Source: Gammaproteobacteria bacterium
Lineage (GTDB): Bacteria; Pseudomonadota; Gammaproteobacteria; Steroidobacterales; Steroidobacteraceae
Length of the DNA: 64,000 nucleotides
Assembly (NCBI GenBank): GCA_016707425.1
Contig: JADJHU010000002.1
Location: 248,001 to 312,000, forward strand
Reading direction: 5' to 3'
Shown here: piece after piece, positions 50,121 through 59,961 of the stretch
Position numbering within the stretch: position 1 is the stretch's first letter
Layout: each line of letters begins with the position of its first letter
Notes under the pieces: generated by a model
Told to the model about the DNA's origin: nothing
Database searches by the model: none
The model's input: the letters and a program-made list of their open reading frames with translations, nothing else
Translations under genes and position numbers: made by a program

Positions 50121-51401
50121 TCAGACCCGCATCGGAAACGCGTCGCGCCCCGCATATCGCACGGTCCCGAGCTCCGCCTCGATGCGCAGCAGCTGGTTGT
50201 ACTTGGCAACGCGATCCGAGCGCGACATCGAGCCGGTCTTGATCTGGGTGGCAGCGGTCGCCACGGCGATGTCGGCGATGGTGCTGTCTTCGGTTTCTCC
50301 CGAGCGGTGCGAGACGACGGCCGCATACTTCGCGCCGTCCGCCATGGCGATCGCCTCGAGCGTCTCGGTGAGCGTGCCGATCTGATTCGGCTTGATGAGG
50401 ATGGCGTTGGCAATGCCCTTCCCGATGCCCTCGCGCAGGATCTTCGTGTTGGTCACGAAGAGGTCGTCCCCGACGAGCTGGATCTTCCGTCCCAGCTCGC
50501 GCGTGAGGTGAGCCCAGCCTTCCCAGTCGCTCTCGCTCATGCCGTCCTCGATGGTGATGATCGGGTAGCGCGCCGCCAGATCCGCCAGATAAGCCGTGAA
50601 TTCGGCGGACGTGAAGCGCCGGCCCTCGGCCTCGAGCTCATAGCGACCATCGCGGAAAAACTCCGAGCTCGCGACATCGAGCCCCAGGCAGATGTCCTGG
50701 CCCGGCCGATAGCCGGCTTTCTCGATCGCCTCGAGGATCGTCTGCAGCGCGGCCTCGTTGGATGGCAGATCGGGCGCGAAGCCCCCTTCGTCACCGACGG
50801 CGGTGGAGAGGCCGCGCGCGTTCAGGAGCTTCTTGAGGGTGTGAAACACCTCGGCGCCATGGCGCAGCGCCTCGCGCAGTGAGGGTGCCCCGACGGGCAG
50901 GATCATGAACTCCTGGATGTCGAGGCTGTTGTTGGCGTGCGCACCGCCATTGATGATGTTCATCATCGGCACGGGCATCGACGGTTCCCGCCCCCGGCCA
51001 AGCCAGCGATAAAGCGGCAGGCCGGCGTCCTGTGCCGCAGCATGCGCACCGGCGAGCGATACGGCGAGCAGCGCGTTGGCACCGAGCCGGCTCTTGGTCT
51101 CGGTCCCATCGAGCTCGCACATCCGCGCATCGAGCCCGGCCTGATCGGCCGGATCGCGCCCGCGCAGTGCCGATCGCAGCACCGCATTCACGTGCTCGAC
51201 GGCCTTCAGGACACCTTTGCCGAAAAACCGGCGGGCATCCCCGTCACGAAGCTCCACCGCCTCCCGCGTGCCGGTGGAGGCACCCGAGGGCACGGCTGCA
51301 CGGCCGCGCACGCCATTCTCAAGAATGACATCGGCCTCGACGGTGGGATTGCCGCGGGAATCGATGATCTCGCGGCCACGGATGTCTGCGATCCGGCTCA
51401 T
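50121..51401 (-). CDS. eno: enolase
   Basis: Enolase converts 2-phosphoglycerate to phosphoenolpyruvate and is also a degradosome component in E. coli. The 426-aa protein has the N-terminal IRGREIIDSRGNPTVEADV, the metal/substrate residues in VGDEGGFAPDL and IEDGMSESDWEGW, and the signature AILIKPNQIGTLTETL. KPNQ contains the catalytic Lys region, followed by VVSHRSGETED. The length matches the family. ATG at 51401 overlaps the kdsA stop (ATGA). The order pyrG-kdsA-eno-ftsB is conserved. Confidence 0.97.
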   Translation of the reverse strand: MSRIADIRGREIIDSRGNPTVEADVILENGVRGRAAVPSGASTGTREAVELRDGDARRFFGKGVLKAVEHVNAVLRSALRGRDPADQAGLDARMCELDGTETKSRLGANALLAVSLAGAHAAAQDAGLPLYRWLGRGREPSMPVPMMNIINGGAHANNSLDIQEFMILPVGAPSLREALRHGAEVFHTLKKLLNARGLSTAVGDEGGFAPDLPSNEAALQTILEAIEKAGYRPGQDICLGLDVASSEFFRDGRYELEAEGRRFTSAEFTAYLADLAARYPIITIEDGMSESDWEGWAHLTRELGRKIQLVGDDLFVTNTKILREGIGKGIANAILIKPNQIGTLTETLEAIAMADGAKYAAVVSHRSGETEDSTIADIAVATAATQIKTGSMSRSDRVAKYNQLLRIEAELGTVRYAGRDAFPMRV

Positions 51402-52231
51402 GCTCTGATTTCCTCGAAGGGTGTTGCCTTCACGGTTCGGTCGAGCGCCTGAAGCACGCTCAGGAGTGATTCCATACGGTCGAGCGGCCAGGCATTCGGT
51501 CCATCGGACAGGGCCTTCGCCGGGTCGGGATGTGTTTCCATGAAGATGCCGGCGACGCCGGCCGCCACAGCGGCCCGCGCGAGAACGGGCACGAACTCAC
51601 GCTGCCCGCCCGAGGCCGATCCCTGCCCGCCGGGAAGCTGCACCGAGTGCGTGGCATCGAACACCACGGGACAGCCCGTGGCGCGCATCACGGCCAGCGA
51701 GCGCATGTCGGCGACGAGGTTGTTGTAGCCGAAGGAGAACCCGCGCTCGCACACCATGATGGCCTCGTTACCCGTCGAGCGGGCCTTCTCGACCACGTTC
51801 TGCATCTCCCAGGGCGAGAGGAACTGGCCCTTCTTGATGTTCACGGTCCGGCCGCAGGCGGCGACGGCACGGATGAAGTTCGTCTGCCGGCACAGGAACG
51901 CCGGCGTCTGCAGGACATCCACCACCGCCGCGACTTCAGCGAGTGGGGTGTCCTCGTGCACATCGGTGAGCACCGGCACGCCGAACCGCGACCGGATGCC
52001 TGCGAGCACCTTCAATCCCGCCTCGATGCCGAGCCCGCGGAAGCTCCGCAGCGATGAGCGGTTGGCCTTGTCGAACGAGGCCTTGAACACGAACGTCAGG
52101 CCCAGCCGGCGAGTGAGCTCGGCGAGTCGCCCGGCAATCTCCTCGGTGAGCCCTGCACTCTCGATGACACAGGGTCCGGCAATGAGGAACAGCGGACAAT
52201 CCTGCCCGACCTCTGTGCCTGCGAGCTGCAT
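51398..52231 (-). CDS. kdsA: 2-dehydro-3-deoxyphosphooctonate aldolase (Kdo-8-phosphate synthase)
   Basis: KdsA condenses phosphoenolpyruvate and arabinose 5-phosphate to Kdo-8-phosphate, the first committed step to LPS inner core. The 277-aa TIM-barrel protein has LFLIAGPCVIES near the N-terminus, KASFDKANRSS, PVLTDVHED, and KKGQFLSPWEM. It ends with FDATHSVQLPGG and metal-ligand-type residues in GIFMETHPDPAKALSDGPN. The Cys of AGPCVIES (C21) marks the metal-dependent class; E. coli has Asn there and needs no metal. ATG at 52231 has no clear SD and follows pyrG by 16 nt. Confidence 0.96.
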   Translation of the reverse strand: MQLAGTEVGQDCPLFLIAGPCVIESAGLTEEIAGRLAELTRRLGLTFVFKASFDKANRSSLRSFRGLGIEAGLKVLAGIRSRFGVPVLTDVHEDTPLAEVAAVVDVLQTPAFLCRQTNFIRAVAACGRTVNIKKGQFLSPWEMQNVVEKARSTGNEAIMVCERGFSFGYNNLVADMRSLAVMRATGCPVVFDATHSVQLPGGQGSASGGQREFVPVLARAAVAAGVAGIFMETHPDPAKALSDGPNAWPLDRMESLLSVLQALDRTVKATPFEEIRA

Positions 52232-52247
52232 GAGCGGGCGCGGCAGC

Positions 52248-53897
52248 TCAGGCGCTCGCCGCCGCCGGCAACCGCTGGGCATCGCGGCAGCTGCGTGCCG
52301 CGCGCACGAAACCCGTGAAGAGCGGATGTCCGTCGCGCGGCGTGGAGGTGAACTCGGGATGGAACTGCGTGGCCAGGAACCAGGGATGGCCCGGAAGCTC
52401 CACGATCTCGACCAGTCCGTCAGGTGAAAACCCCGTGAACTGCAGTCCCGCCCGGGTGAAGCGCTTGAGATAGCCGTTGTTGAACTCGTAGCGGTGGCGG
52501 TGGCGCTCGCGGATGGTGTCCGCCCCGTAGAGCTCGCGCGCCCGCGAACCGGCGGTCAGCCGCACTTCCTGGGCGCCGAGCCGCATGGTCCCACCCTTGC
52601 CCGAGGCTGCATCGCGTGTCTGGGCGCCGCGCACCGAATCCTGCCACTCGGTGATCAGCGCGATCACCGGGTGGGGCGTATCGGGATCGAACTCGGTGCT
52701 CCCTGCGCGCTCGAGCCCGACGGCGTGGCGGCCGAACTCGACGATCGCGAGCTGCATGCCGAGACAGATCCCGAGATAGGGAATCCGCTTCTCCCGCGCG
52801 TGGCGGATGGCGGCGATCTTGCCCTCGACGCCGCGCTCGCCGAAACCACCCGGGACGAGGATCGCATCCATGCCGGCCAGCACGCCCGTGCCGAATTTCT
52901 CGACATCGGTCGACTCGATGTAATGGATGTTGACGCGGGTGTGGGTCTTCAGCCCCGCATGCCGGAGCGCCTCGTTCAGCGACAGGTAGGAGTCGCGGAT
53001 CTGCACGTACTTGCCGACCATCGCGATGTCGACCTGCCCGTCGGGACTGCTCCGGGCACTCATGACCTCGCGCCACTCGGCCAGGTCGGTCGACGGCGCG
53101 TCGATGCGCAGCTTCTCGATCACGATGTCGTCGAGCCCCTGCTCGTGCAGCAGGATCGGGATGCGGTAGATGTCGTCCGCATCGACGGCCGAGATGACCG
53201 CACGCTCCTCGACATTGGTGAACAGCGCGATCTTGCGCCGCTGCTCCTCCGGCAGGGTGTCTCGCGCACGGCACAGCAGCACGTCCGGCTGGATGCCGAT
53301 GCCGCGCAGTTCCTTCACGGAGTGCTGTGTCGGCTTGGTCTTGATCTCGCCCGAGCCACCGACCACGGGTACCAGCGTCAGGTGGAGATAGACGCAGCGG
53401 TTGCGCCCGAGCTCGACACCGAGCTGGCGGATCGCCTCGAGGAACGGCAGGGATTCGATGTCGCCGACCGTCCCGCCGATCTCGACCATGCACACGTCGG
53501 AGTCGCCGGCCCCGAGCTGGATGGAGCGCTTGATCTCGTCGGTGATGTGCGGGATGACCTGCACGGTCGCCCCGAGATAATCGCCCCGGCGCTCCTTGGC
53601 GATCACGCGCTCATAGATGCGTCCCGTGGTGAAGTTGCTGTTGCGGCCCGTCGTCGTGCGCACGAAGCGCTCGTAGTGCCCGAGGTCGAGATCGGTCTCG
53701 GTGCCGTCGTCGGTGACGAAGACCTCCCCGTGCTGGAAGGGGCTCATGGTGCCGGGATCCACGTTGATGTAGGGATCCAGCTTGACGAGCGCAACCCGGA
53801 GGCCGCGTGCCTCGAGGATGGCCGCAAGCGAGGCGGATGCAATGCCCTTCCCCAGAGAGGACACGACGCCACCGGTGACGAATACGAAACGGGTCAT
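52248..53897 (-). CDS. pyrG: CTP synthase
   Basis: PyrG aminates UTP to CTP using glutamine. The 549-aa protein has the synthetase domain (TRFVFVTGGVVSSLGKGIAS, LDPYINVDPGTMSPFQHGE, GGTVGDIESLPFLEA) and the C-terminal class I glutaminase domain. The glutaminase nucleophile is in YLGICLGMQLA and the His-Glu pair in TQFHPEFTSTPRD. The length matches E. coli (545). The ATG at 53897 is set by the family N-terminus. A possible promoter lies about 70-95 nt upstream, so pyrG may begin a transcript covering kdsA to truD. Confidence 0.97.
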   Translation of the reverse strand: MTRFVFVTGGVVSSLGKGIASASLAAILEARGLRVALVKLDPYINVDPGTMSPFQHGEVFVTDDGTETDLDLGHYERFVRTTTGRNSNFTTGRIYERVIAKERRGDYLGATVQVIPHITDEIKRSIQLGAGDSDVCMVEIGGTVGDIESLPFLEAIRQLGVELGRNRCVYLHLTLVPVVGGSGEIKTKPTQHSVKELRGIGIQPDVLLCRARDTLPEEQRRKIALFTNVEERAVISAVDADDIYRIPILLHEQGLDDIVIEKLRIDAPSTDLAEWREVMSARSSPDGQVDIAMVGKYVQIRDSYLSLNEALRHAGLKTHTRVNIHYIESTDVEKFGTGVLAGMDAILVPGGFGERGVEGKIAAIRHAREKRIPYLGICLGMQLAIVEFGRHAVGLERAGSTEFDPDTPHPVIALITEWQDSVRGAQTRDAASGKGGTMRLGAQEVRLTAGSRARELYGADTIRERHRHRYEFNNGYLKRFTRAGLQFTGFSPDGLVEIVELPGHPWFLATQFHPEFTSTPRDGHPLFTGFVRAARSCRDAQRLPAAASA

Positions 53898-53965
53898 CGA
53901 GGGTATTCCGCCGCCTGAGCCGGAGGCCGGGCGGGTGTGCCTCGGCCGATGAACGACGGGCAGGC

Positions 53966-53994
53966 AGACTAGCAAATCGGCGGGTCGCGCTCAA
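53966..53994 (-). promoter_or_regulatory. candidate promoter upstream of pyrG
   Basis: In the 115-nt gap between tilS and pyrG, the minus strand has TTGAGC (53994-53989), a 17-nt spacer, and TAGTCT (53971-53966). It is an imperfect but well-spaced sigma70-like site that could drive pyrG-kdsA-eno-ftsB-ispD-ispF-truD. Confidence 0.4.
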
Positions 53995-54012
53995 CGCGGA
54001 GGGCCTCACTTC

Positions 54013-55365
54013 TCATCGGACCGGTGCGCAGCGCTCCCACACGAGGCGTGCGCGTCGAACACTGCCCGCATCGGCTCGCACGCCCGCATCGAGATGCAGA
54101 TCGCCTACGGCGAGGAGTCGGTCCGCGGCAAACAGCAGCGGCACATGCGCCCGCTCCGCCGGCGTGAGACGTGCCTCGCGCAGCAGCGCCTTGACCGCCC
54201 GCCGCCCTCCACCGTCGCGCCGGAGCGGGAGCTTCTCACCGCCGCGGCGGAAACGCAGCTCAAGCGGATGTGGCAGCCGCCCGAGGTCGAGATCGCCGTG
54301 CGCATCGGCACGCAGGCACAGCCGCCCGCCGCCGGGCAGCGCGAGCGTGCGCCGCCGGCGCCAGTGCCACGTGAGCCCCGGGGCCGGCCCGGGAGATGGC
54401 AATGCCCGACACTCCCGGGCCGCCGCAATCACGCGCTCGCCCTGACGCTCCACGCTCGCTCCGTCCCATTCGACTCGGGGCACGGCTCCGGGGCGCGCAG
54501 CCAGCAGCGTCCCGGCCATCTCGGTCAGTCGTGCCGTATCCGGGAGCGGCAGCGCGCGCGAACGCAGCCAGGCCCGCAGCGCGTTGCGCCGGCGCGCAGG
54601 GTCGAGCGCCCGCAGCGCCATCGCGGACAGCGCCTCGCCGTCGCTTGCATGCTCGAGATCGCGCACCGCCAGGCGATCGAGGAGCTGTTGCGCCTCGGCA
54701 AGATGGCCGGCTGCGCGCGCGATCGCCTCCGGGGCTGCCGGCCAGCGCTCGCGCAGCAGTGGCAGCACGCGGCGACGCAGGAAATTCCGGTCGAAGCGCT
54801 CATCGACGTTGCTGTCGTCCTCGACCCAGGCAAGCTGCCGCTCACGCGCCCAACGCTCGATCCCGGCGCGCGTGACCCTGAGGAGCGGCCGCACGAGCCA
54901 GCCGCGACCGAGCGGCGCACGCTCCGGCATCGCGGCAAGCCCGGCGACACCCGCCCCGCGCAGCAGCTGCAGCAGCAGCGTCTCGGCCTGGTCGTCCAGA
55001 TGCTGGGCGGTGACCAGGGTCTCGCCGTCTCGCAGGGCGCCTGCCAGCAGCGCATAGCGTGCGCGCCGCGCTTCGGCCTCGAGTGATGTCCCGCGCGCCC
55101 GGTTCACTTCGGCATCGAGCACCGTGCAGGACACACGCAGCTGCCTCGCCGTGCGCAGCGCGTGCGCGCGCCAGAGCGCCGACTCCGGGCGCAGATGATG
55201 ATCGACGTGCAGGGCCCGCAGGTGCCGCGGCCGGGTGCTGCGCGGGAGCGTCGCGACCGCCGTCAGCAGCACGACCGAGTCGACACCGCCGCTCAGGGCG
55301 ACACACAGTCTGCAATCAGGAAAGCCCGGAATCAGCGCCGCGAGGCGCGCTCCGAGTGTCCTCAC
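54013..55365 (-). CDS. tilS: tRNA(Ile)-lysidine synthetase
   Basis: TilS converts the wobble C34 of an isoleucine tRNA to lysidine so that it reads AUA. The 450-aa protein has the PP-loop ATP site VALSGGVDSVVLL near the N-terminus, LRALHVDHHLRPES, and TAQHLDDQAETLLLQLLRGAG. A WVEDDSNVDERFDRNFLRR block (tRNA recognition) and the two C-terminal TilS domains follow. The GTG at 55365 overlaps the accA stop (GTGA). The very long open frame upstream is a shadow of accA. accA-tilS is a usual pair. Confidence 0.95.
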   Translation of the reverse strand: MRTLGARLAALIPGFPDCRLCVALSGGVDSVVLLTAVATLPRSTRPRHLRALHVDHHLRPESALWRAHALRTARQLRVSCTVLDAEVNRARGTSLEAEARRARYALLAGALRDGETLVTAQHLDDQAETLLLQLLRGAGVAGLAAMPERAPLGRGWLVRPLLRVTRAGIERWARERQLAWVEDDSNVDERFDRNFLRRRVLPLLRERWPAAPEAIARAAGHLAEAQQLLDRLAVRDLEHASDGEALSAMALRALDPARRRNALRAWLRSRALPLPDTARLTEMAGTLLAARPGAVPRVEWDGASVERQGERVIAAARECRALPSPGPAPGLTWHWRRRRTLALPGGGRLCLRADAHGDLDLGRLPHPLELRFRRGGEKLPLRRDGGGRRAVKALLREARLTPAERAHVPLLFAADRLLAVGDLHLDAGVRADAGSVRRARLVWERCAPVR

Positions 55366-56333
55366 GGTTCTTCCGTGAGATCCGTGAATACCCCGAAGGA
55401 CGCAATGCGTGCATTGCGCTCCGCCCGCAGCTGGTCCACCGGGCGCACGGCGAGCTCGCTCAGATGGCGCGCGAGCGCCGTCTGCAGCGTCCGGCTGATC
55501 GCCCCATGATCGCGGTGCGCTCCGCCGAGAGGCTCCGGCAGCACCTCGTCGACCAGCCCGAGCTTCTGCAGTCGCGCGGCAGTGAGGCCCATGGCGTCGG
55601 CGGCAAGCTCCTTCTTGTCGGCGCTCTTCCAGAGGATCGAGGCACAACCCTCGGGGGAAATCACGGAGTAGGTGCTGTACTGAAGCATCACCAGGCGGTC
55701 GCACACGCCGATCGCCAGCGCACCGCCCGAACCGCCCTCGCCGATCACGGCCGTCACGATGGGCACGCTCAGCACCGCCATCTCGAAGAGGTTGCGTGCA
55801 ATCGCCTCGCTCTGGCCACGTTCCTCGGAGCCGACGCCCGGGTAGGCCCCTGGCGTGTCGATGAAGGTGACGAGCGGCAGCCGGAAGCGCTCCGCGAGCC
55901 GCATGAGGCGCAACGCCTTGCGGTAGCCCTCGGGCTTGGGCATGCCGTAGTTGCGCCGCACGCGCTCCTTGGTGTCCCGGCCCTTCTGCTGGCCGATGAC
56001 CATGACCGGCCGGCCGTCGATGCGCGCCAGGCCACCGACGATGGCCAGGTCGTCGGCATACATGCGGTCGCCGTGCAGCTCGTGGAAATCCGTGAAGATC
56101 GAGCCCAGATAGTCGAGCGTATACGGGCGCTGCGGGTGGCGCGCGAGCTGCGTGATCTGCCACGGCGTGAGGTTCGCGAAGATGCTGGTGGTCAGCTGGC
56201 GGCTCTTCGCCTGCAGGCGGGAAATCTCGTCCTGGATGCTGACCGGCACGTCGCTCGAGACATGTCGCAGCTCCTCGATCTTCGCTTCGAGCTCGGCGAT
56301 GGGTTGTTCGAAATCGAGGAAGCTGACGGCCAC
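55362..56333 (-). CDS. accA: acetyl-CoA carboxylase carboxyltransferase subunit alpha
   Basis: AccA and AccD form the carboxyltransferase that makes malonyl-CoA for fatty acid synthesis. The 323-aa protein has the N-terminal helix VSFLDFEQPIAELEAKIEEL and the conserved YTLDYLGSIFTDFHELHGDR. The crotonase-fold motifs are FIDTPGAYPGVGSEERGQSE, GEGGSGGALAIGVCDR and VISPEGCASILWKS. The start is GTG at 56333 (AVSFLDFEQ), with AGGA upstream. It is 112 nt behind dnaE, the conserved dnaE-accA pair. Confidence 0.97.
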   Translation of the reverse strand: MAVSFLDFEQPIAELEAKIEELRHVSSDVPVSIQDEISRLQAKSRQLTTSIFANLTPWQITQLARHPQRPYTLDYLGSIFTDFHELHGDRMYADDLAIVGGLARIDGRPVMVIGQQKGRDTKERVRRNYGMPKPEGYRKALRLMRLAERFRLPLVTFIDTPGAYPGVGSEERGQSEAIARNLFEMAVLSVPIVTAVIGEGGSGGALAIGVCDRLVMLQYSTYSVISPEGCASILWKSADKKELAADAMGLTAARLQKLGLVDEVLPEPLGGAHRDHGAISRTLQTALARHLSELAVRPVDQLRAERNARIASFGVFTDLTEEP

Positions 56334-56445
56334 TGCGGTCCTGACCCCGTCGAGGGGTTCCGGTCGGTCGATCGAGCGGCGAGGTTACGGGCCGGCGTGG
56401 CGGATCGCAAGGTGCGTCGCGCACGTGCGCCAGGTCCGCGCCAGC

Positions 56446-59400
56446 CTATCCGGATGAGGCGATCGTTCCCGGCGGTGCCCCATAGAGGATGTCCAGCCCA
56501 TCTCGCCCCACGAAGAGCTCGACCTGCTCGATGAGCTCGCGCGTCGGGCGCACCTGCCACTCCGGGCCGAGCTCGAGCACACCCTGGACACCGCCGCCCG
56601 TGTAGCGGATGCTCACCCCGCACTGGCCCCCGCACCAGGGCTTCAGAAGCTCGCCCAGGCGCTCGACGAGCCGGGGCGCATCGCCCTGGGCAGGCCAGCG
56701 CAGCACGAGCCGCCGGACCTGCTGCTCGCGCAGCCGGTCGAGCTCCATGACCCGCCGTGCAGCGAGCCGCCAGCCATCCGAGAATTCATCGAAGCGCAGC
56801 GTTCCCTCGATCGCCAGCATCGCGTCCTTCACGAGCAGGTCGCGGTGCCGCTGAAACACTTCGTCGAAGAAGGTGACCTCGATACGCCCGGAACGGTCAT
56901 CGAGCACGGCAACGATCCGCGGCCCGCGCCTGCGCACCTCCGTGACGAGACCGGCGAGCGTCGCGGGCCGTCCCGCATGGAAGCCACGGCCACTCTCCGC
57001 GCCCGAGACAGGCCGATCGGACACCAGGTCGGCGATGCGCCCGCTCGCAAAGCGCAACAGGTCCTGCTCGAAGCGCTCGATGGGGTGCCCGGTGAGATAC
57101 AGCCCGAGGGTCTCGCGCTCGCCCGCGAGCCGGACCGACTCGCTCCACTCCGGCGGCTGCGGCGTTCCCGCCGCGCGCGGCACCTCGGCGCGCGCTTCGC
57201 CCGCGAGCCCGAAGAGATCGTTCTGGCCGGTCTTCTCGGCACGCGAGCTCTGCTCGCCGAGCTGCATGGCCGCGCCAAGACGGCTCATGAGCGTCGCGCG
57301 GCGTGCACCCATGGTATCGAGACTGCCCGAACGGATGAGCGCCTCGAGCACGCGACGATTGAGCTTCTGCAGATCGAGCCGGCGGCAGAGATCCTCGAGA
57401 CTCGCGAACCGTCCGCCCGCAGAGCGCTCGGCGATCAGCGCCTCGACCGCGCCCTGCCCGACGCCCTTGATGGCACCGAGACCGTAGCGGATCGTCGCAT
57501 CCCCCGCGACGGTGAACCCATAGCTCGAAGCGTTGACGTCCGGGGCTTCGACGGCCAGCCCCATGTGCCGGCACTCGTCGATGAGGGTCACGACCTTGTC
57601 GGTATGATCCATGTCGGCCGAGAGCACGGCAGCCATGAAGGCCGCGGGATAATGGGCCTTGAGCCATGCGGTCTGGTATGAGAGGAGCGCGTATGCCGCC
57701 GAGTGCGACTTGTTGAAGCCGTAGCCGGCAAACTTCTCCATCAGGTCGAAGATGTGCGCGGCCTGGGCGTGCGGCACGCCGCGTGCGACACTGCCGTCGA
57801 TGAACACCGAACGCTGTCTCGCCATCTCCTCGGGCTTCTTCTTGCCCATCGCGCGACGCAGGAGATCGGCGCCGCCGAGCGTGTAGCCGGCCAGCACCTG
57901 CGCGATCTGCATCACCTGTTCCTGATACAGGATGACGCCGTAGGTGGGTTTCAGCACCGGCTCGAGTCGCGGATGCAGGTAGTCGATGGGCCCATGGCTG
58001 CGGCCGTGCTTGCGGTCGATGAAGTCGTCGACCATGCCCGACTGCAAGGGTCCCGGACGGAACAGCGCCACCAGCGCCACGATGTCCTCGAAGCAGTCCG
58101 GCTGCAGGCGGCGGATCAGATCCTTCATGCCGCGCGATTCGAGCTGGAAAACCGCGGTCGTCTGACAGGCCCGCAGCAGCCGGTAGGTGGCCGCATCGTC
58201 CACCGGCAGGCGTGCGACGTCGAGCGGCGGTTCACCACGCGCAGCGCGGATGTCCCGAATGAGCTTCACCGCACGATCGATGATGGTCAGGGTGCGCAGC
58301 CCCAGGAAGTCGAACTTCACGAGGCCGACGGCCTCGACATCGTCCTTGTCGAACTGGGTCACGACACTGCCGCCGCGTTCATCGCAGTAGAGCGGCGCAA
58401 AATCCGTGAGCACTGACGGTGCAATGACCACGCCGCCCGCATGCATGCCGGCGTTGCGGGTCAGGCCCTCGAGCGAGCGCGCGAGATCCATGAGGTTCTT
58501 CACCTCCTCGTCGGCATCACAGAGACGCGCGAGTTCGGGCTCCTTGGCGAGCGCATCGTCGAGCGTGATGCCGAGTTCGAAGGGAATGAGCTTGGCGATG
58601 CGGTCGACGAAACCATAGCTCATGCCGAGCACGCGGCCGACATCGCGCACCACGGCCTTTGCGGCCATGCTCCCATAGGTGATGATCTGCGAGACGCGCT
58701 CGCGGCCATAGCGGCCCGCGACGTAGTCGATGACCCGGTCACGCCCCTCCATGCAGAAGTCCACGTCGAAGTCGGGCATCGAGACGCGTTCGGGATTGAG
58801 GAAGCGCTCGAAGAGCAGCTCGTGCGCGATGGGATCGAGGTCCGTGATGCCCAGCGCCCAGGCGACGAGCGATCCTGCACCCGAGCCACGCCCCGGCCCC
58901 ACCGGCACACCGTTCCCGCGCGCCCAGCGGATGAAATCCGCGACGATGAGAAAATAGCCCGCGAAGCCCATCTCGCAGATGACCTCGAGCTCGCGTGCCA
59001 GCCGGGCGCGATACGGCGCCTCGTCCGGGCGCACAGCAGCGGCCGCGAGGCGTTCCGCAAGTCCGTGCTCCGCCTCGCCCCGCAGGAACGCGCCCGCAGT
59101 CGTACCGGGCGGTACCGGGTACTCGGGCAGACGTGCCTCACCGAGTTTCAGCGGCAGGCTGCAGCGGCGTGCGATCTCGAGCGTGTTGGCCAGCGCCTCG
59201 GGGAGGTCCGCGAACAACGCCGTCATCTCCGCGGGTGTACGCAGGTGCTGCGTCGGCGCGTAGCGACGCACGCGACCCGCGTCGGCGAGCAGCGTCCCGT
59301 CGTGGATGCACACCCGCGCCTCGTGCGACTCGAAGTCCGCGGGAGCGAGGAAGCGCACGTCGTTGGTCGCCACCAGCGGCACACCGCGCCGTGCCGCGAG

Positions 59401-59961
59401 CTCCACCGCCGCGGCCACATGGACCTCGTCGTCCGCGCGTCCGAGTCGCTGCAGCTCGAGGTAGTAGCGATCGCCAAAGAGCCCGCACCAGTAGTCGAGG
59501 GCGCTTTCCGCATCCCCGGTGCGCCCGTTCACGAGCGCCCGACCCACATCGCCCGCCGATGCGCAGGAAAGGGCAATGAGGCCCGCGGTACTCTCCCGGT
59601 CGAGCCAGGCCCGGTCGACGAGCGGCTGCCCCTGCTCCTGACCCTCGAGATAGGCGCGGGACAGCAGCCGCGTAACGCTGCGATAGCCACGCATGTCCTG
59701 GCAGAGCACGGCGAGCCGCGTCGGCTGGGCGCGCTCGCCACTCTCGCGCAGCAGCAGGTCCACCCCGACGATCGGCTTGACGCCGCGCTTCAGCGCTTCC
59801 TGGTAGAACTTCACCAGCGCGAAGAGGTTGCACTGATCGGTGACCGCCACGGCGGGCATGCCCGCCGCGGCGACCGCCTCCATGAGCGCAGGCACGCGCA
59901 CCACGCTGTCGACCAGCGAGTACTCGGTGTGCAGGCGCAGGTGGACGAAACCGGAGCTCAT
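56446..59961 (-). CDS. dnaE: DNA polymerase III subunit alpha
   Basis: The replicative polymerase. The 1171-aa protein has the N-terminal PHP domain (FVHLRLHTEYSLVDSVVRVP), the C-family polymerase core with catalytic aspartates in MPDFDVDFCMEGRD, and GPGRGSGAGSLVAWALGIT. It also has FGFNKSHSAAYALLSYQTAW-like sequence (AGYGFNKSHSAAYALL), a helix-hairpin-helix region, an OB fold, and a C-terminal domain. The length is close to E. coli (1160). The ATG at 59961 overlaps the rnhB stop (ATGA); the open frame upstream is noise. lpxB-rnhB-dnaE-accA is the classical gammaproteobacterial order. Confidence 0.98.
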   Translation of the reverse strand: MSSGFVHLRLHTEYSLVDSVVRVPALMEAVAAAGMPAVAVTDQCNLFALVKFYQEALKRGVKPIVGVDLLLRESGERAQPTRLAVLCQDMRGYRSVTRLLSRAYLEGQEQGQPLVDRAWLDRESTAGLIALSCASAGDVGRALVNGRTGDAESALDYWCGLFGDRYYLELQRLGRADDEVHVAAAVELAARRGVPLVATNDVRFLAPADFESHEARVCIHDGTLLADAGRVRRYAPTQHLRTPAEMTALFADLPEALANTLEIARRCSLPLKLGEARLPEYPVPPGTTAGAFLRGEAEHGLAERLAAAAVRPDEAPYRARLARELEVICEMGFAGYFLIVADFIRWARGNGVPVGPGRGSGAGSLVAWALGITDLDPIAHELLFERFLNPERVSMPDFDVDFCMEGRDRVIDYVAGRYGRERVSQIITYGSMAAKAVVRDVGRVLGMSYGFVDRIAKLIPFELGITLDDALAKEPELARLCDADEEVKNLMDLARSLEGLTRNAGMHAGGVVIAPSVLTDFAPLYCDERGGSVVTQFDKDDVEAVGLVKFDFLGLRTLTIIDRAVKLIRDIRAARGEPPLDVARLPVDDAATYRLLRACQTTAVFQLESRGMKDLIRRLQPDCFEDIVALVALFRPGPLQSGMVDDFIDRKHGRSHGPIDYLHPRLEPVLKPTYGVILYQEQVMQIAQVLAGYTLGGADLLRRAMGKKKPEEMARQRSVFIDGSVARGVPHAQAAHIFDLMEKFAGYGFNKSHSAAYALLSYQTAWLKAHYPAAFMAAVLSADMDHTDKVVTLIDECRHMGLAVEAPDVNASSYGFTVAGDATIRYGLGAIKGVGQGAVEALIAERSAGGRFASLEDLCRRLDLQKLNRRVLEALIRSGSLDTMGARRATLMSRLGAAMQLGEQSSRAEKTGQNDLFGLAGEARAEVPRAAGTPQPPEWSESVRLAGERETLGLYLTGHPIERFEQDLLRFASGRIADLVSDRPVSGAESGRGFHAGRPATLAGLVTEVRRRGPRIVAVLDDRSGRIEVTFFDEVFQRHRDLLVKDAMLAIEGTLRFDEFSDGWRLAARRVMELDRLREQQVRRLVLRWPAQGDAPRLVERLGELLKPWCGGQCGVSIRYTGGGVQGVLELGPEWQVRPTRELIEQVELFVGRDGLDILYGAPPGTIASSG

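Noticed and set aside
56344..56358. ACCCC/GGGGT hairpin between dnaE and accA
   Set aside because: Only five base pairs, no T-run, and the genes are co-oriented; not enough for a terminator call.
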